A stretch of 64,000 nt of DNA from Ensifer adhaerens (GTDB lineage Bacteria; Pseudomonadota; Alphaproteobacteria; Rhizobiales; Rhizobiaceae). The DNA lies in contig NZ_LAZS01000012.1 in the NCBI RefSeq assembly GCF_002007205.1, positions 806,001 to 870,000 of the forward strand, written 5' to 3'. Position 1 is the first letter of the stretch, and the number at the start of each line of letters is the position of its first letter. Of the stretch, positions 27,037 through 36,722 are shown piece after piece. Position numbers and translations under genes: made by a program. The notes under the pieces are model-generated. The model was not told where the DNA came from and did no database searches. It worked only from the letters and a program-made list of their open reading frames with translations.

Positions 27037-27510
27037 TTAGGCGGCGCTCTGGTCTTCGATCTGCGGCGCTGTGTGCGGGCGTCCAAGCGCGGAACCGTCA
27101 ATGCTGACCTTGCGCGGCTTCAATGCCTCCGGGATTTCCCGAACGAGATCGATCGTCAGCAGGCCATTGCTTAATCCCGCTCCACTCACCCTGACATGGT
27201 CGGCAAGCTCGAAACGATGCTCGAACGGGCGCCCGGCGATACCGCGGTGCAGATAGGTTTCGGACGGAGAATCCTGCTTCTTGCCAATCACGGTGAGAAG
27301 ATTGGTCTGGAACGTTATGTCGAGGTCGCCCTCCGCGAAGCCAGCAACCGCAATCGAGATGCGGTAGCTGTCGTCACCCGTCTTGACAATGTCATAGGGC
27401 GGCCAGTCGCTGGTCGAACGGTCGCGCTGGGCGTTTTCCAGAAGATTGAAGAGCCGGTCGAAGCCTACGCTCGATCGAAAGAGAGGCGTGTAGTCGTAAG
27501 ATGTTGCCAT
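27037..27510 (-). CDS. Small heat-shock protein, Hsp20/IbpA family (second copy)
   Basis: 157 residues. The ATG at 27510 is favoured because it lies eight bases from AGGAGG; the ATG at 27516 is too close. The N-terminal arm has FRSSVGFDRLFNLLEN. The crystallin domain runs from YDIVKTGDDSYRISIAVAGFAE to HVRVSGAGLSNGLLTIDL, and the tail is PRKVSI. It is clearly paralogous to the copy at 24539-24994. Rhizobial class A Hsp20s form mixed oligomers, so the two may work together. Confidence 0.93.
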   Translation of the reverse strand: MATSYDYTPLFRSSVGFDRLFNLLENAQRDRSTSDWPPYDIVKTGDDSYRISIAVAGFAEGDLDITFQTNLLTVIGKKQDSPSETYLHRGIAGRPFEHRFELADHVRVSGAGLSNGLLTIDLVREIPEALKPRKVSIDGSALGRPHTAPQIEDQSAA

Positions 27511-27600
27511 AGCCATATCCTCCTGAAAGCAACATGGGTATGGAGCGCCGAAAGACGGCGCTCTCAGCATTGCCAGCCCTGTTGGTCAGCCGCTGGCGGC
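27511..27600 (-). ncRNA. ROSE-type RNA thermometer in the second Hsp20 leader
   Basis: A perfect hairpin (GAGCGCCG at 27543-27550 with CGGCGCTC at 27556-27563, plus-strand view) is followed by ATGTTGCT (TTGCT at 27532-27528) and the ribosome-binding site AGGAGGAT (27524-27517). The arrangement matches the leader of the first Hsp20 gene and known ROSE elements. Confidence 0.78.
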
Positions 27601-27605
27601 ACAAG

Positions 27606-27634
27606 ATCTGGTATCTGAAAAATCCGGCTTCAAG
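27606..27634 (-). promoter_or_regulatory. RpoH-type heat-shock promoter of second Hsp20 gene
   Basis: CTTGAA (27634-27629), 17 bases, CCAGAT (27611-27606). Both hexamers and the spacer length are identical to the groESL promoter at 28084-28112. Predicted start near 27600 gives a ~90-base leader. Confidence 0.72.
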
Positions 27635-27662
27635 TGCTGCCCTGAAGATTTTTTTGCAAATC

Positions 27663-27935
27663 TCAGTTCAGCTTGAACTCACCTTCAATGCGCCGCCATT
27701 CGTTCGGCCGGATCAGGTGCTGATGCGTATAGCGAACGGAATGCAGCGGTCCATCGAGATTGGCCTGCCAGAAATCGAGGAATTTCTGCATTTCAGGAAA
27801 GTCGGGAGCGAGATCGTAATCCTGCCAGACATAGGTCTGCAACACGGATTCGAAATCGGGAATTCGGTAGAGAATATGCGCGGTGGTCAGTCCGTAGCCG
27901 CTTATTTGACGCTCGAAATCCGGTGAATATCGCAT
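27663..27935 (-). CDS. Usg family protein
   Basis: 90 residues. Family signature: YGLTTAHILYRIPDFESVLQ, WQDYDLAPDFPEMQKFLDFW and LDGPLHSVRYTHQHLI. Usg proteins were first noted upstream of tryptophan genes in alphaproteobacteria; their role is unknown. Here one sits between the second Hsp20 gene and groESL, away from trp genes. Confidence 0.85.
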   Translation of the reverse strand: MRYSPDFERQISGYGLTTAHILYRIPDFESVLQTYVWQDYDLAPDFPEMQKFLDFWQANLDGPLHSVRYTHQHLIRPNEWRRIEGEFKLN

Positions 27936-28038
27936 GCTTCATCTCCGTTTCTCAACAAGCGCCAAGGTGGCGCAATTGTTCACGATCAGCAACGAAATTC
28001 TAAACGTCAGGAAGACTTTGTTGTTCCTTTACAGCACG

Positions 28039-28065
28039 TTAGCAGCCATTCGGAGCGAGTGCTGA
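28039..28065 (+). promoter_or_regulatory. Degenerate CIRCE element (HrcA operator) upstream of groESL
   Basis: TTAGCAGCC, a nine-base spacer, then GAGTGCTGA. Against the consensus TTAGCACTC-N9-GAGTGCTAA the arms match 7/9 and 8/9. It lies just upstream of the RpoH-type promoter. The mismatches break dyad symmetry in part, so HrcA control may be weak or lost. Confidence 0.5.
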
Positions 28066-28083
28066 TTTTTTTTGAACCGCCCT

Positions 28084-28112
28084 CTTGAAATCAAAAAATC
28101 GCAAAACCAGAT
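28084..28112 (+). promoter_or_regulatory. RpoH-type promoter of groESL
   Basis: CTTGAA (28084-28089), 17 bases, CCAGAT (28107-28112), about 100 bases upstream of the groES start. Identical hexamers and spacing to the second Hsp20 promoter. Confidence 0.7.
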
Positions 28113-28216
28113 GAGTTCGCGCAAGGCGCTCGTATGAGGTCTTGTACCCGTCCGGACTGGTCATCCGGTCCGGTGATGGGGAACAACGCCAATAGTGTTT
28201 GTCCATGGAGGAAAAC

Positions 28217-28531
28217 ATGTCTTTCCGACCGCTGCATGATCGCATTCTCGTCCGCCGGGTCGACTCGGAAGAAAAGACCAGGGGTGGGATCATCATTCCC
28301 GATACAGCGAAAGAGAAACCGCAAGAGGGCGAAGTCGTTGCCGTCGGCGCTGGCGCCCGCAACGAAGTGGGCCAGGTCCAGCCGCTCGACGTCAAAGCAG
28401 GCGACCGCATCCTGTTCGGCAAGTGGTCCGGCACCGAGATCAAGATCGAGGGGGAAGATCTGCTGATCATGAAAGAAAGCGAAGTCCTCGGTGTCCTCCA
28501 AACCAAGGTTGAGAGCAAGCAGGCAGCCTGA
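28217..28531 (+). CDS. groES: Co-chaperonin GroES
   Basis: 104 residues from ATG 28217 behind GGAGGAAAA. The beta-barrel starts with [19 protein letters not shown]; the mobile loop that contacts GroEL is [10 protein letters not shown]; the roof loop and [10 protein letters not shown] follow. A standard 10-kDa co-chaperonin that caps the GroEL ring. It is 55 bases upstream of groEL in one operon. Confidence 0.97.
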   Translation: MSFRPLHDRILVRRVDSEEKTRGGIIIPDTAKEKPQEGEVVAVGAGARNEVGQVQPLDVKAGDRILFGKWSGTEIKIEGEDLLIMKESEVLGVLQTKVESKQAA

Positions 28532-28574
28532 GCCAGCCTGCCATAATTCCATCAGTCAGATAGCTGCCTATTGA

Positions 28575-30215
<1,641 letters not shown>

Positions 30216-30227
30216 CGCGATTGTTCA

Positions 30228-30252
30228 GGCCCGTTCTCCCAAGGACGGGCCT
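30228..30252 (+). terminator. Terminator of groESL
   Basis: CAGGCCCGT (30228-30236) pairs with ACGGGCCTG (30244-30252) around a seven-base loop, 12 bases after the groEL stop. No T-run. Confidence 0.6.
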
Positions 30253-30340
30253 GACGGACTCCACCGATCGGCCACGCCGGCTGGCAGGCTATCTCGCCCC
30301 CAGGCTGGTGTTGGTGCCGCAGCTATTGAGTGAGGTAGAA

Positions 30341-30643
30341 ATGCACCCGAAGATGTTTGACCGGCCAGTTTACCTGCGTGAAAGGAAGGATCTGGTCCTC
30401 GAAATCACGAACCTGGACGATGCGATCGATTTCCTTGAGGAGTGGTCTAAAGGAGATCGCGACATCATCCACGACGCAACCCTGAAGACGTGCTATCTGG
30501 CACATGACGGTCACAAGCCAGTCGCAGTTGCGCGAGACGCGCTTCACGCCTTTGCGAAAAAGAAGGGCATACTGGTGAAGCCTCCGGCGGTGCTCCCATG
30601 GATGATCAAGGCAAGGTCCGGTGGCGGTCGGATCTCACCGTGA
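30341..30643 (+). CDS. DUF982 domain protein (divergent) ending in a tandem repeat
   Basis: 100 residues from ATG 30341 behind GTGAGGTAG. DUF982 features: FDRPVYLRERKDLVLEI, NLDDAIDFLEEWSKGDRD and VAVARDALHAFAKKKGI. It is 125 bases downstream of groEL and may be read from the same promoter. The last codons and stop lie inside the first copy of a 20-base tandem repeat, which suggests a recent local duplication at the gene end. Confidence 0.75.
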   Translation: MHPKMFDRPVYLRERKDLVLEITNLDDAIDFLEEWSKGDRDIIHDATLKTCYLAHDGHKPVAVARDALHAFAKKKGILVKPPAVLPWMIKARSGGGRISP

Positions 30644-30663
30644 GCGGTCGGATCTCACCGTGA
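30624..30663 (+). repeat. Two exact tandem copies of a 20-base unit
   Basis: The unit GCGGTCGGATCTCACCGTGA occurs at 30624-30643 and 30644-30663. The TGA closing the first copy is the stop codon of the DUF982 gene. Only two copies exist here, with no spacer, so it is not a CRISPR. Confidence 0.95.
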
Positions 30664-30758
30664 CCTGATCCCGCGAGAGGCCGCGATTGTGGCCTCTCCT
30701 TTCGCACCTTTCCGGATGATAAAGTTTCGACCCAGCCGCGTAATCCAGAACCCGGCCA

Positions 30759-31100
30759 CTATCGATAGATCGTCAGATCCGGCGCAATGCGTCTACGATC
30801 GCGAGTTCTCCGACTGTAATGGAATACTTCCCAACGGTTGGTGACGTTATCTGTAGCAGCGGCAGCCTCTGAGGAAACGTGCGCGCACGCCCATCTCGCG
30901 AACTGGTGATTAAGCCACAACAGATCCCCAAGCCCGGCGGAATGGCGGTAATTCCGCATGCCATTCAGGACGCGCCGGTCATCGACACGGCGGACACCTC
31001 GTGACTTGTTGGGAAAAAGCGGCTTGATCACGCGCCACTCGAAGTCGGTTCGGTCGGATCCGTGAAACCCTGCCGAAAATTGGGCAATGCTGGCGTCCAC
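30759..31100 (-). pseudogene. IS5-family transposase remnant (N-terminal part)
   Basis: The first ~45 codons match the start of IS5-type (DUF4096) transposases: RTDFEWRVIKPLFPNKSRGVRRVDDRRVLNG. After NGM the sequence decays through probable frameshifts; FARWACAHV may be a trace of the NRFxRWxxxGV motif. No DDE catalytic domain, full-length frame or terminal inverted repeat was found, so the element is dead. Confidence 0.65.
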
Positions 31101-31874
31101 TCAAATTTCGCGGACTCAGTCCCTTACTGCACCACCAGAACGATCAGCCGGCCGAACAGGCCCGCGGTGCGCCCGGACGTAGCGGTAATCGGAAAACGTC
31201 AAGCGCGATATGCCTAAGGCGCGAGACATTCCTCGCATATGCCACAACCGTCGACGTCCATACGTGAGGCTGGAAACTGCTTTTGACAACACAGGCACGT
31301 CGCAGTGCTCCGTTCGTAACGCTTTATGGGCTTAGGCGGAATGATTTCGATTAGACGATCGGTAGGGGGGTTCAGTGCCACCTGTTCCATCTCGAGGCTC
31401 CATGTCGAGGATCAAATCTGAGATAGGAAGCGCTGAGGCTTGTGCAAGAGACTCCTCTCAAAGAGTCTTCACTGACGCTTTCATCGTTCATCCATCAGTT
31501 GACGGCTGATGACTTCGACAACCAATCACTCGTCCACAAGCGGCTGTTTCCCTTGGTCGTTCGTTCAATTTCCGCCGCGGTCCACTAAAAGCCCCGGCTC
31601 GTGGGAGGGCACGCCCACGAGCCGGGGCTTTCAACGACTACACCGCCCGCCCAACCCCATCCATGCGGCAGGCTTGGCATGGATCATGCTCGGAGGCGGA
31701 CGACGGCCCAGCCAACATCAGAGGCTTACGCTCGGAGGGCTATTCAACTGCCTTGACGCAGATCAAAGCCGAGGCACGCCCGAGAGACTAACACCTGTTT
31801 AGGCACGTGGCAGCCCAGGGGCTGCCTGCTGGTTTGCGCTCAACGCCGTCGATGAAACTGGGCTTCGGCATGCG
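31101..31874. other. Non-coding stretch after the IS remnant
   Basis: About 770 bases without a supportable gene. Its only clear feature is the 18-base-pair hairpin at 31588-31631. Short frames here (minus 31116-31298, plus 31509-31802) lack ribosome-binding sites; one is interrupted by the hairpin. Confidence 0.4.
31588..31631. repeat. Perfect 18-bp inverted repeat (terminator-like hairpin)
   Basis: AAAGCCCCGGCTCGTGGG (31588-31605) pairs without mismatch with 31614-31631 around an eight-base loop. The A- and T-flanks make it a possible bidirectional terminator, yet no gene ends nearby. It is the strongest hairpin seen in the window. Confidence 0.85.
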
Positions 31875-33624
31875 ATGATTCTTCAGAAGTTCCTCCGGCG
31901 GATTCTGACGGCCTTCGGCGGGCACGGACCGTTGGGGACCAACGTACGACGTTTCCCAGTTCTCGCGCGTTTTCAAGACTACAAGCCAGACTGGCTCGGG
32001 AGCGACATCTCCGCGGGCCTGGCGATTGCGGCGGTTGGGTTGCCTAGCGCCATCGCCTACCCTGCGATCGCCGGCCTGCCGCCCGAGACGGGTCTCTACG
32101 CTAGCATAGCGCCGCTTGTGGCCTATGCGGTCTTTGGCCCGTCGCGACAGTTGGGCGACGATGACGGTACTGGCGGCGGTGCTGGCGACAATCTACGAGG
32201 CGCCAGGGGTGACGGCCGACCGCGTCGCAGTAGCCGCGTTGCTGGCGCTCGCCGTGGGAGTGTTCTGCCTCAGCGCCCGCGCGCTACGGCTGGGGGTACT
32301 CGCGACCCTCCTGTCTCGGCCGATCCTGACCGGCTTTCTCGCCGGCATTTCGCTCTCTATCATGATCGGCCAGATCGGGCGGCTCACCGGCGTGAAGTTC
32401 GAATCCGCGGGCCTGATGGGGCCGATACTCGAGATCGTCGACAAGGCCAATTTCATCCACTGGCCCTCACTCGCGCTCGGGGCGGCGATGTTCCTCGTCC
32501 TCCAGGCGGTCCGGATCTGCAAACTGCCGCTCCCCGGGCCGGTGATCATCGTGGTGCTCGCGGTCGTGCTATCCGCGCTCTTGGACTTCGAGGCGCTCGG
32601 GATCGCCGTGGTCGGCGACATTCCGAGCGGCCTGCCGCAGTTTGCCCTGCCGGCCCATTCCGGCGTGCCCGTCGATATCATTCTGCTAGGTGCCGCCTCG
32701 ATCTTCCTCGTCAGCTTTGGCTCGGGCATCGTAACGGCCCGCAGCTTCGCTACTCGCGGCAGCTATGAGGTTGACCCCAACCTCGAGTTGACCGGCTTCG
32801 GCGCTGCCAATGTCGCGGCCGGGTTCTTCGGCGCCTTTCCGGTCACGGCGTCAGACTCGCGTACCGCAGTGAACATGAGCGTAGGTGGCCGCACCCAAGT
32901 CGCCTCTATCGTCGCTGCCGTCACCCTCATCGCAACGCTTCTCTTTCTCGGGCCAGCTCTGCGGATCCTTCCGATCCCAGCGCTCGGCGCCATCCTGGTG
33001 GCGGCGGCGCTAAGTTTGATCGACGTCGAGGCTCTGGCCGAAATCAGGCGCATCAGCCGCATAGAGTTCCTGTTCGCGATCATTGCACTGATGGGGCCGC
33101 TCAGCCTCGGCGTGTTGCAGGGGATCGTCATCGCGGTCGGGGCGACCCTTGTCTACCTCCTCTACAAGGCGGCGCATCCCCGCGACGCGATGCTCGGGCG
33201 CATTTCGGGTCGCGACGGCTTCTATAAGCTGCACCGCTCGCCAGAGGCCCGACCCGAGCCCGGCCTCGCACTCTGCATCGTTCAGGGCAACCTGCTGTTC
33301 TTCGACACCGACTATGTCAGGGCGCGGCTGCGCACCATCGCGTCCGAACTCCCGCGGGGTACCGAGTGGTTTGTGCTGGACGCAAGCGCGATCGCCCAGA
33401 TCGACTGCACTGCCGCCGCGATGCTCGCGGGGCTCGCCAACGAGTTCGCCGCGCGCGGCCTCGCTCTCGGTTTTGCCGAGGTCCACAGCGAAGCTCTCGA
33501 ACTGCTGCAACGCGCCGGCGTGATAGACCAAATTGGCACCCGGATGGTGTTCGACGATCTCGACGACGCTCTGCGTGCCTTTAGAGCACGCTCGTCCCTT
33601 TCACACATTGCCTCGCCAAATTGA
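31875..33624 (+). pseudogene. SulP family anion transporter with STAS domain, frameshifted
   Basis: Codons from 31875 give the N-terminus of a SulP transporter ([39 protein letters not shown], quoted in part). Near 32150 the frame breaks, and the protein continues in another frame ([17 protein letters not shown]) through about nine more helices. It then runs into a C-terminal STAS domain (FVLDASAIAQIDCTAAAML) ending at 33624. The junction lacks the usual VGPDA-type residues, consistent with loss of about 10-14 bases. If the sequence is right, the gene is inactive. It precedes ppk2 by 25 bases. Confidence 0.82.
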
Positions 33625-33649
33625 GCAACTCTCGAGTTAGGAGGAAGCC

Positions 33650-34488
33650 ATGACCAAAAAGCACAAGAACGACAATCACCCGGGCGACGTTGCGGCCGGG
33701 TCCGCCGAGGCAAAAAAGGAACGCAAGAGGGCCTACGAGAAGGAGATCGCCCGCTTGCAGGTCGAGATCGCGTACCTCCAATCCTGGGTGCAGGCGTCGG
33801 GGGCGCGGATCGTCATCATCTTCGAAGGCCGCGACGCCGCAGGCAAGGGCGGGGTCATTAGGCGTTTCGTCGAGCGAGTGAGCCCGCGGGTGTTTCGAGT
33901 GGTGGCGCTGCCAGCACCGAGTGACCGCGAGAAGAGCCAGATGTACTTCCAGCGGTACATGGCGCAACTGCCAGCGGCCGGCGAGGTGGTGATTTTGACC
34001 GTTCCTGGTATAACCGCACCGGTGTGGAGCGGTTGATGGGCTTCACCACTGAGGACCAGGTCAAGCGTTTCATGCAGGTGGTACCGCACCTTGAGGGGCT
34101 GATCATCGAGAGCGGCGTCATCCTCCTGAAATACTTCCTCGATGTCAGCGAGAATGAACAGGAGCGGCGTTTCCGCCAGCGCATCAACGACCCGGTCCGT
34201 CAGTGGAAGTTGAGCGCGATGGACCTCGAGAGCTATCGTCGCTGGTGGGACTACACCAAGGCCTACGACGAGATGATCCGCGCGACCGACTCGCCACACA
34301 CGCCCTGGTGGATCGTGGACTCGAACGACAAGAAGTCGGCGCGCATCAACTGCATTACCCACCTTCTGAAGTCTATCCCCTACGAGCGGGTGGAGTTCGA
34401 TGAGCCGAAGCTCGGGAAACGGCAGAAGCGTCCTGACGACTACGTCGCGGACGGCATCGCCCGAAACTTCGTGCCACGTGTGTTCTGA
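33650..34488 (+). pseudogene. Polyphosphate kinase 2 (PPK2), frameshifted
   Basis: ATG 33650 behind TTAGGAGG. The N-terminal part has Walker A FEGRDAAGKGGVI and VRR-type helices. At ~33996 the reading TTTTGACCGTTCC lacks one base of the expected ATT-TTC-GAC-CGT-TCC, which would encode the Walker B IFDRSWYNR motif. The rest (GFTTEDQVKRFM, RWWDYTKAYDEMI, NFVPRVF) continues in the next frame to 34488. One restored base would give a normal ~279-residue PPK2, which phosphorylates nucleotides with polyphosphate. Confidence 0.87.
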
Positions 34489-34639
34489 ATGGCGGCTGGG
34501 CGATATCGGCGGCAGCTCGAGCGTTCTCGACGGTCGTTTAGAGGCAGCCGTAACCGCCGCTTTCTGGCCCGAGAGACCGATCCTTGCCAGATTCCACCGT
34601 CGCCGGCATCGTCTCTAGCTAAATGCAGAAAAGATCACG

Positions 34640-35749
34640 TCAGGTTTGACTTCCATCCTGGTCGACACCCTGGTTTTTTCGTTCGCTCATCATGGCCGGG
34701 AACACTGACCACGCCGCCAGGAACAAAGCTGCGATCATCGGACCGACGACGAAGCCGTTGGGCCCGAAGGTGGCGATGCCACCCAAGGTCGAAACAAGGA
34801 TCAGATAGTCCGGGATTTTGGTTTCCTTACCGATAAGGATTGGTCGCAAGAGGTTGTCTACAAGCCCAATCACAAGGACTCCGAAAGCAAGTAGAACTGT
34901 GCCGTCCCAGATGTCTCCTGACGCCAGTAGATAGATGGCGGTTGGTCCCCAAATAAGACCCGTGCCCACCATTGGAAGAAGCGCAAAGATAGCCATGACG
35001 GCGCCCCAAAGCGCGGGAGCACGGATATCAAGCACCCAGAAGATCAGCCCACCGAGTGTTCCCTGCGCGAGCGCCACCACGATGCCGCCCTTCACGATTG
35101 CATTAACGGTTAGCACGAATCGCCCGAACAGTGCCTGGCGTAGGCTGCCGCTGAGCGGCAGAGCATCACCGATCAGTCGCGCCAGCTCGCGCCCGTCGCG
35201 CAGCAAGAAGAACAGGAGGTAGAGCATTACGCATGCGCTTAGCACCAGGTGGAAGGTCGACTGCCCGATGTTGATCGCTTGGCCAGCCAAAAACTGGCCA
35301 CTTTCCGCAAGCGCATTCAACAGCCGCCCCCGAAGCACACCGGTATCGGGCAGTCCAACGCTGTCGACCAGCGCCTTGAGCCAGTCGGGCAGCATCTCGC
35401 GAAGCGTCTGAACCTCGATGCCGGGGGCAAATTGGCCCGTCGCTATACTATTGTAAACCGTGGCCGCCTCGCGGAGGACAAAGCTCGCAATCAGCACAAA
35501 TGGCAGGATGACCATCACGAGAACGATGGCCAATGTGAACAGAGCTGCGAGGTTGCGTCGGCCCGCGATGCTCTTGAGGATCGCGTTATTGACCGGGGCA
35601 AACAGCACGGCGAGCACGGTCGCCCAGAGGATCGCGCCAGACATGGGCCACAGCATCCACGCGAAGGCCAGCGATACAACTACGGTCAGCCAGATGAAAG
35701 TGTTGTCTCTACGTTGCCGCACTCTTCGCTCCCCGGTTGCGTCAGACAA
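34640..35749 (-). CDS. AI-2E family (PerM/YdiK) membrane transporter
   Basis: 369 residues. The hydrophobic profile shows two N-terminal helices (LAFAWMLWPMSGAILWATVL), a soluble middle part, and five to six helices in the C-terminal half. Family motifs include GTLGGLIFWVLDIRAPALWG and FGPNGFVVGPMIAAL. Members export diverse small molecules or sodium; the name AI-2 transporter applies to one E. coli protein only. Substrate is not predictable. Confidence 0.85.
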   Translation of the reverse strand: MSDATGERRVRQRRDNTFIWLTVVVSLAFAWMLWPMSGAILWATVLAVLFAPVNNAILKSIAGRRNLAALFTLAIVLVMVILPFVLIASFVLREAATVYNSIATGQFAPGIEVQTLREMLPDWLKALVDSVGLPDTGVLRGRLLNALAESGQFLAGQAINIGQSTFHLVLSACVMLYLLFFLLRDGRELARLIGDALPLSGSLRQALFGRFVLTVNAIVKGGIVVALAQGTLGGLIFWVLDIRAPALWGAVMAIFALLPMVGTGLIWGPTAIYLLASGDIWDGTVLLAFGVLVIGLVDNLLRPILIGKETKIPDYLILVSTLGGIATFGPNGFVVGPMIAALFLAAWSVFPAMMSERKNQGVDQDGSQT

Positions 35750-35819
35750 GCCCCCGTAATCAAACTCGCAAACACCTGTGGCATTTCCGCCGCCGCACCT
35801 TGCCGGAACTCTCCTGATT

Positions 35820-36536
35820 TCACCCCTTCAGCGCGAGGCTTGGGAGGTTCGAATCGCCCGGCGGAGGGCCTATCCATACGCCTGGCGGTATCACAGGGAT
35901 GCTGTTTGCCAGTCCATTGAGCATGCCTTGCAAGACGCTCTCGCTCAGCTCGTCCATCTTTTCGCGGGGGCCGACGAGGCGGTCTACCAGCAGCAAAGTC
36001 AGACCATGCATCTGCGACCAGAAAATTAGAATAGCACCATCAATCTCACGGGAGTTTGCCGCGGCGGTCGGAATGAGGCGCCCAAGAGCGCCGTCGCTTA
36101 TCGCGTCTACCAGAAGCGCTTTCATGTTCTCAGCCGCAGTTCTTTCGATTGCAGGGCGTCCATCGTCCTGACCGGTAAGATAACCGCCAAACATCAATCG
36201 GTAGAGCGCAGGATTGTTGACGCCGCCGCGCACATAAGCACGCGCCATGGCTGCCAGCCGCTCGCGCGGACTGTCGTGTTCCTTCGTCGCATCGGTCATC
36301 TGCTTTGCCAGGAGCTCGAACCCAACGGCCGAGACGGCCGCCAACAAATCACGCTTGTCGGCGAAGTGTTTGTAAGGGGCGTTATGACTGACGCCGGCTC
36401 GGCGGGCGAGCTCCCGAAGCGAGAACTCTATGCTCTGCGATTCGCTGAGGACATCGAGTGCGGCGCCTACGATCGCCCTGTGCAGGTCACCATGGTGGTA
36501 GGGGCGCGGATCTGCGGTGGTGGTGGCTTTGGTCAT
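35820..36536 (-). CDS. TetR family repressor of the RND efflux operon
   Basis: 238 residues. The N-terminal helix-turn-helix is FSLRELARRAGVSHNAPYKHFADKRDLL. The C-terminal part is the ligand-binding domain of a TetR_C-like type (ALYRLMFGGYL, IFWSQMHGLTLLLVDRL). It is divergent from the adaptor-pump operon, with repeated GTCAACAT motifs in the gap, so it very likely represses both itself and the pump. Confidence 0.9.
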   Translation of the reverse strand: MTKATTTADPRPYHHGDLHRAIVGAALDVLSESQSIEFSLRELARRAGVSHNAPYKHFADKRDLLAAVSAVGFELLAKQMTDATKEHDSPRERLAAMARAYVRGGVNNPALYRLMFGGYLTGQDDGRPAIERTAAENMKALLVDAISDGALGRLIPTAAANSREIDGAILIFWSQMHGLTLLLVDRLVGPREKMDELSESVLQGMLNGLANSIPVIPPGVWIGPPPGDSNLPSLALKG

Positions 36537-36566
36537 ACTCGTCCGTCTAGGCCCTTATGTTGCGCG

Positions 36567-36634
36567 CGTCAACATTTTCGCCGAAGCGATGTTGACGTCG
36601 TCCACTTTAGCCTCTAAGTGGGCGCTGTCAACAT
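36567..36634. promoter_or_regulatory. Operator cluster for the TetR regulator
   Basis: CGTCAACAT (36567-36575) and ATGTTGACG (36589-36597) form a perfect inverted repeat with a 13-base centre. A third half-site GTCAACAT lies at 36627-36634. Position between divergent genes and symmetry suit TetR dimers; binding itself is inferred. Confidence 0.65.
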
Positions 36635-36722
36635 CTGGCCATAGCCCTTAAAGCCATCAGATTTGAAATTTGCAGGCGAACCGCCGGCTGTCTGATGGTT
36701 GCAAATGGCAACGGAGAAAAAA

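Noticed and set aside
26305-27174. 289-codon plus-strand frame
   Set aside because: Antisense to DUF982, its partner gene and an Hsp20 gene, all better supported.
30624-30663. CRISPR-like repeat
   Set aside because: Only two directly abutting copies, no spacers, no cas genes.
31116-31298. Possible ribosomal protein S14-like frame on the minus strand
   Set aside because: LGISRLTFSDYRY recalls S14, but the expected RxxxTGRPRG and final SSW motifs are missing.
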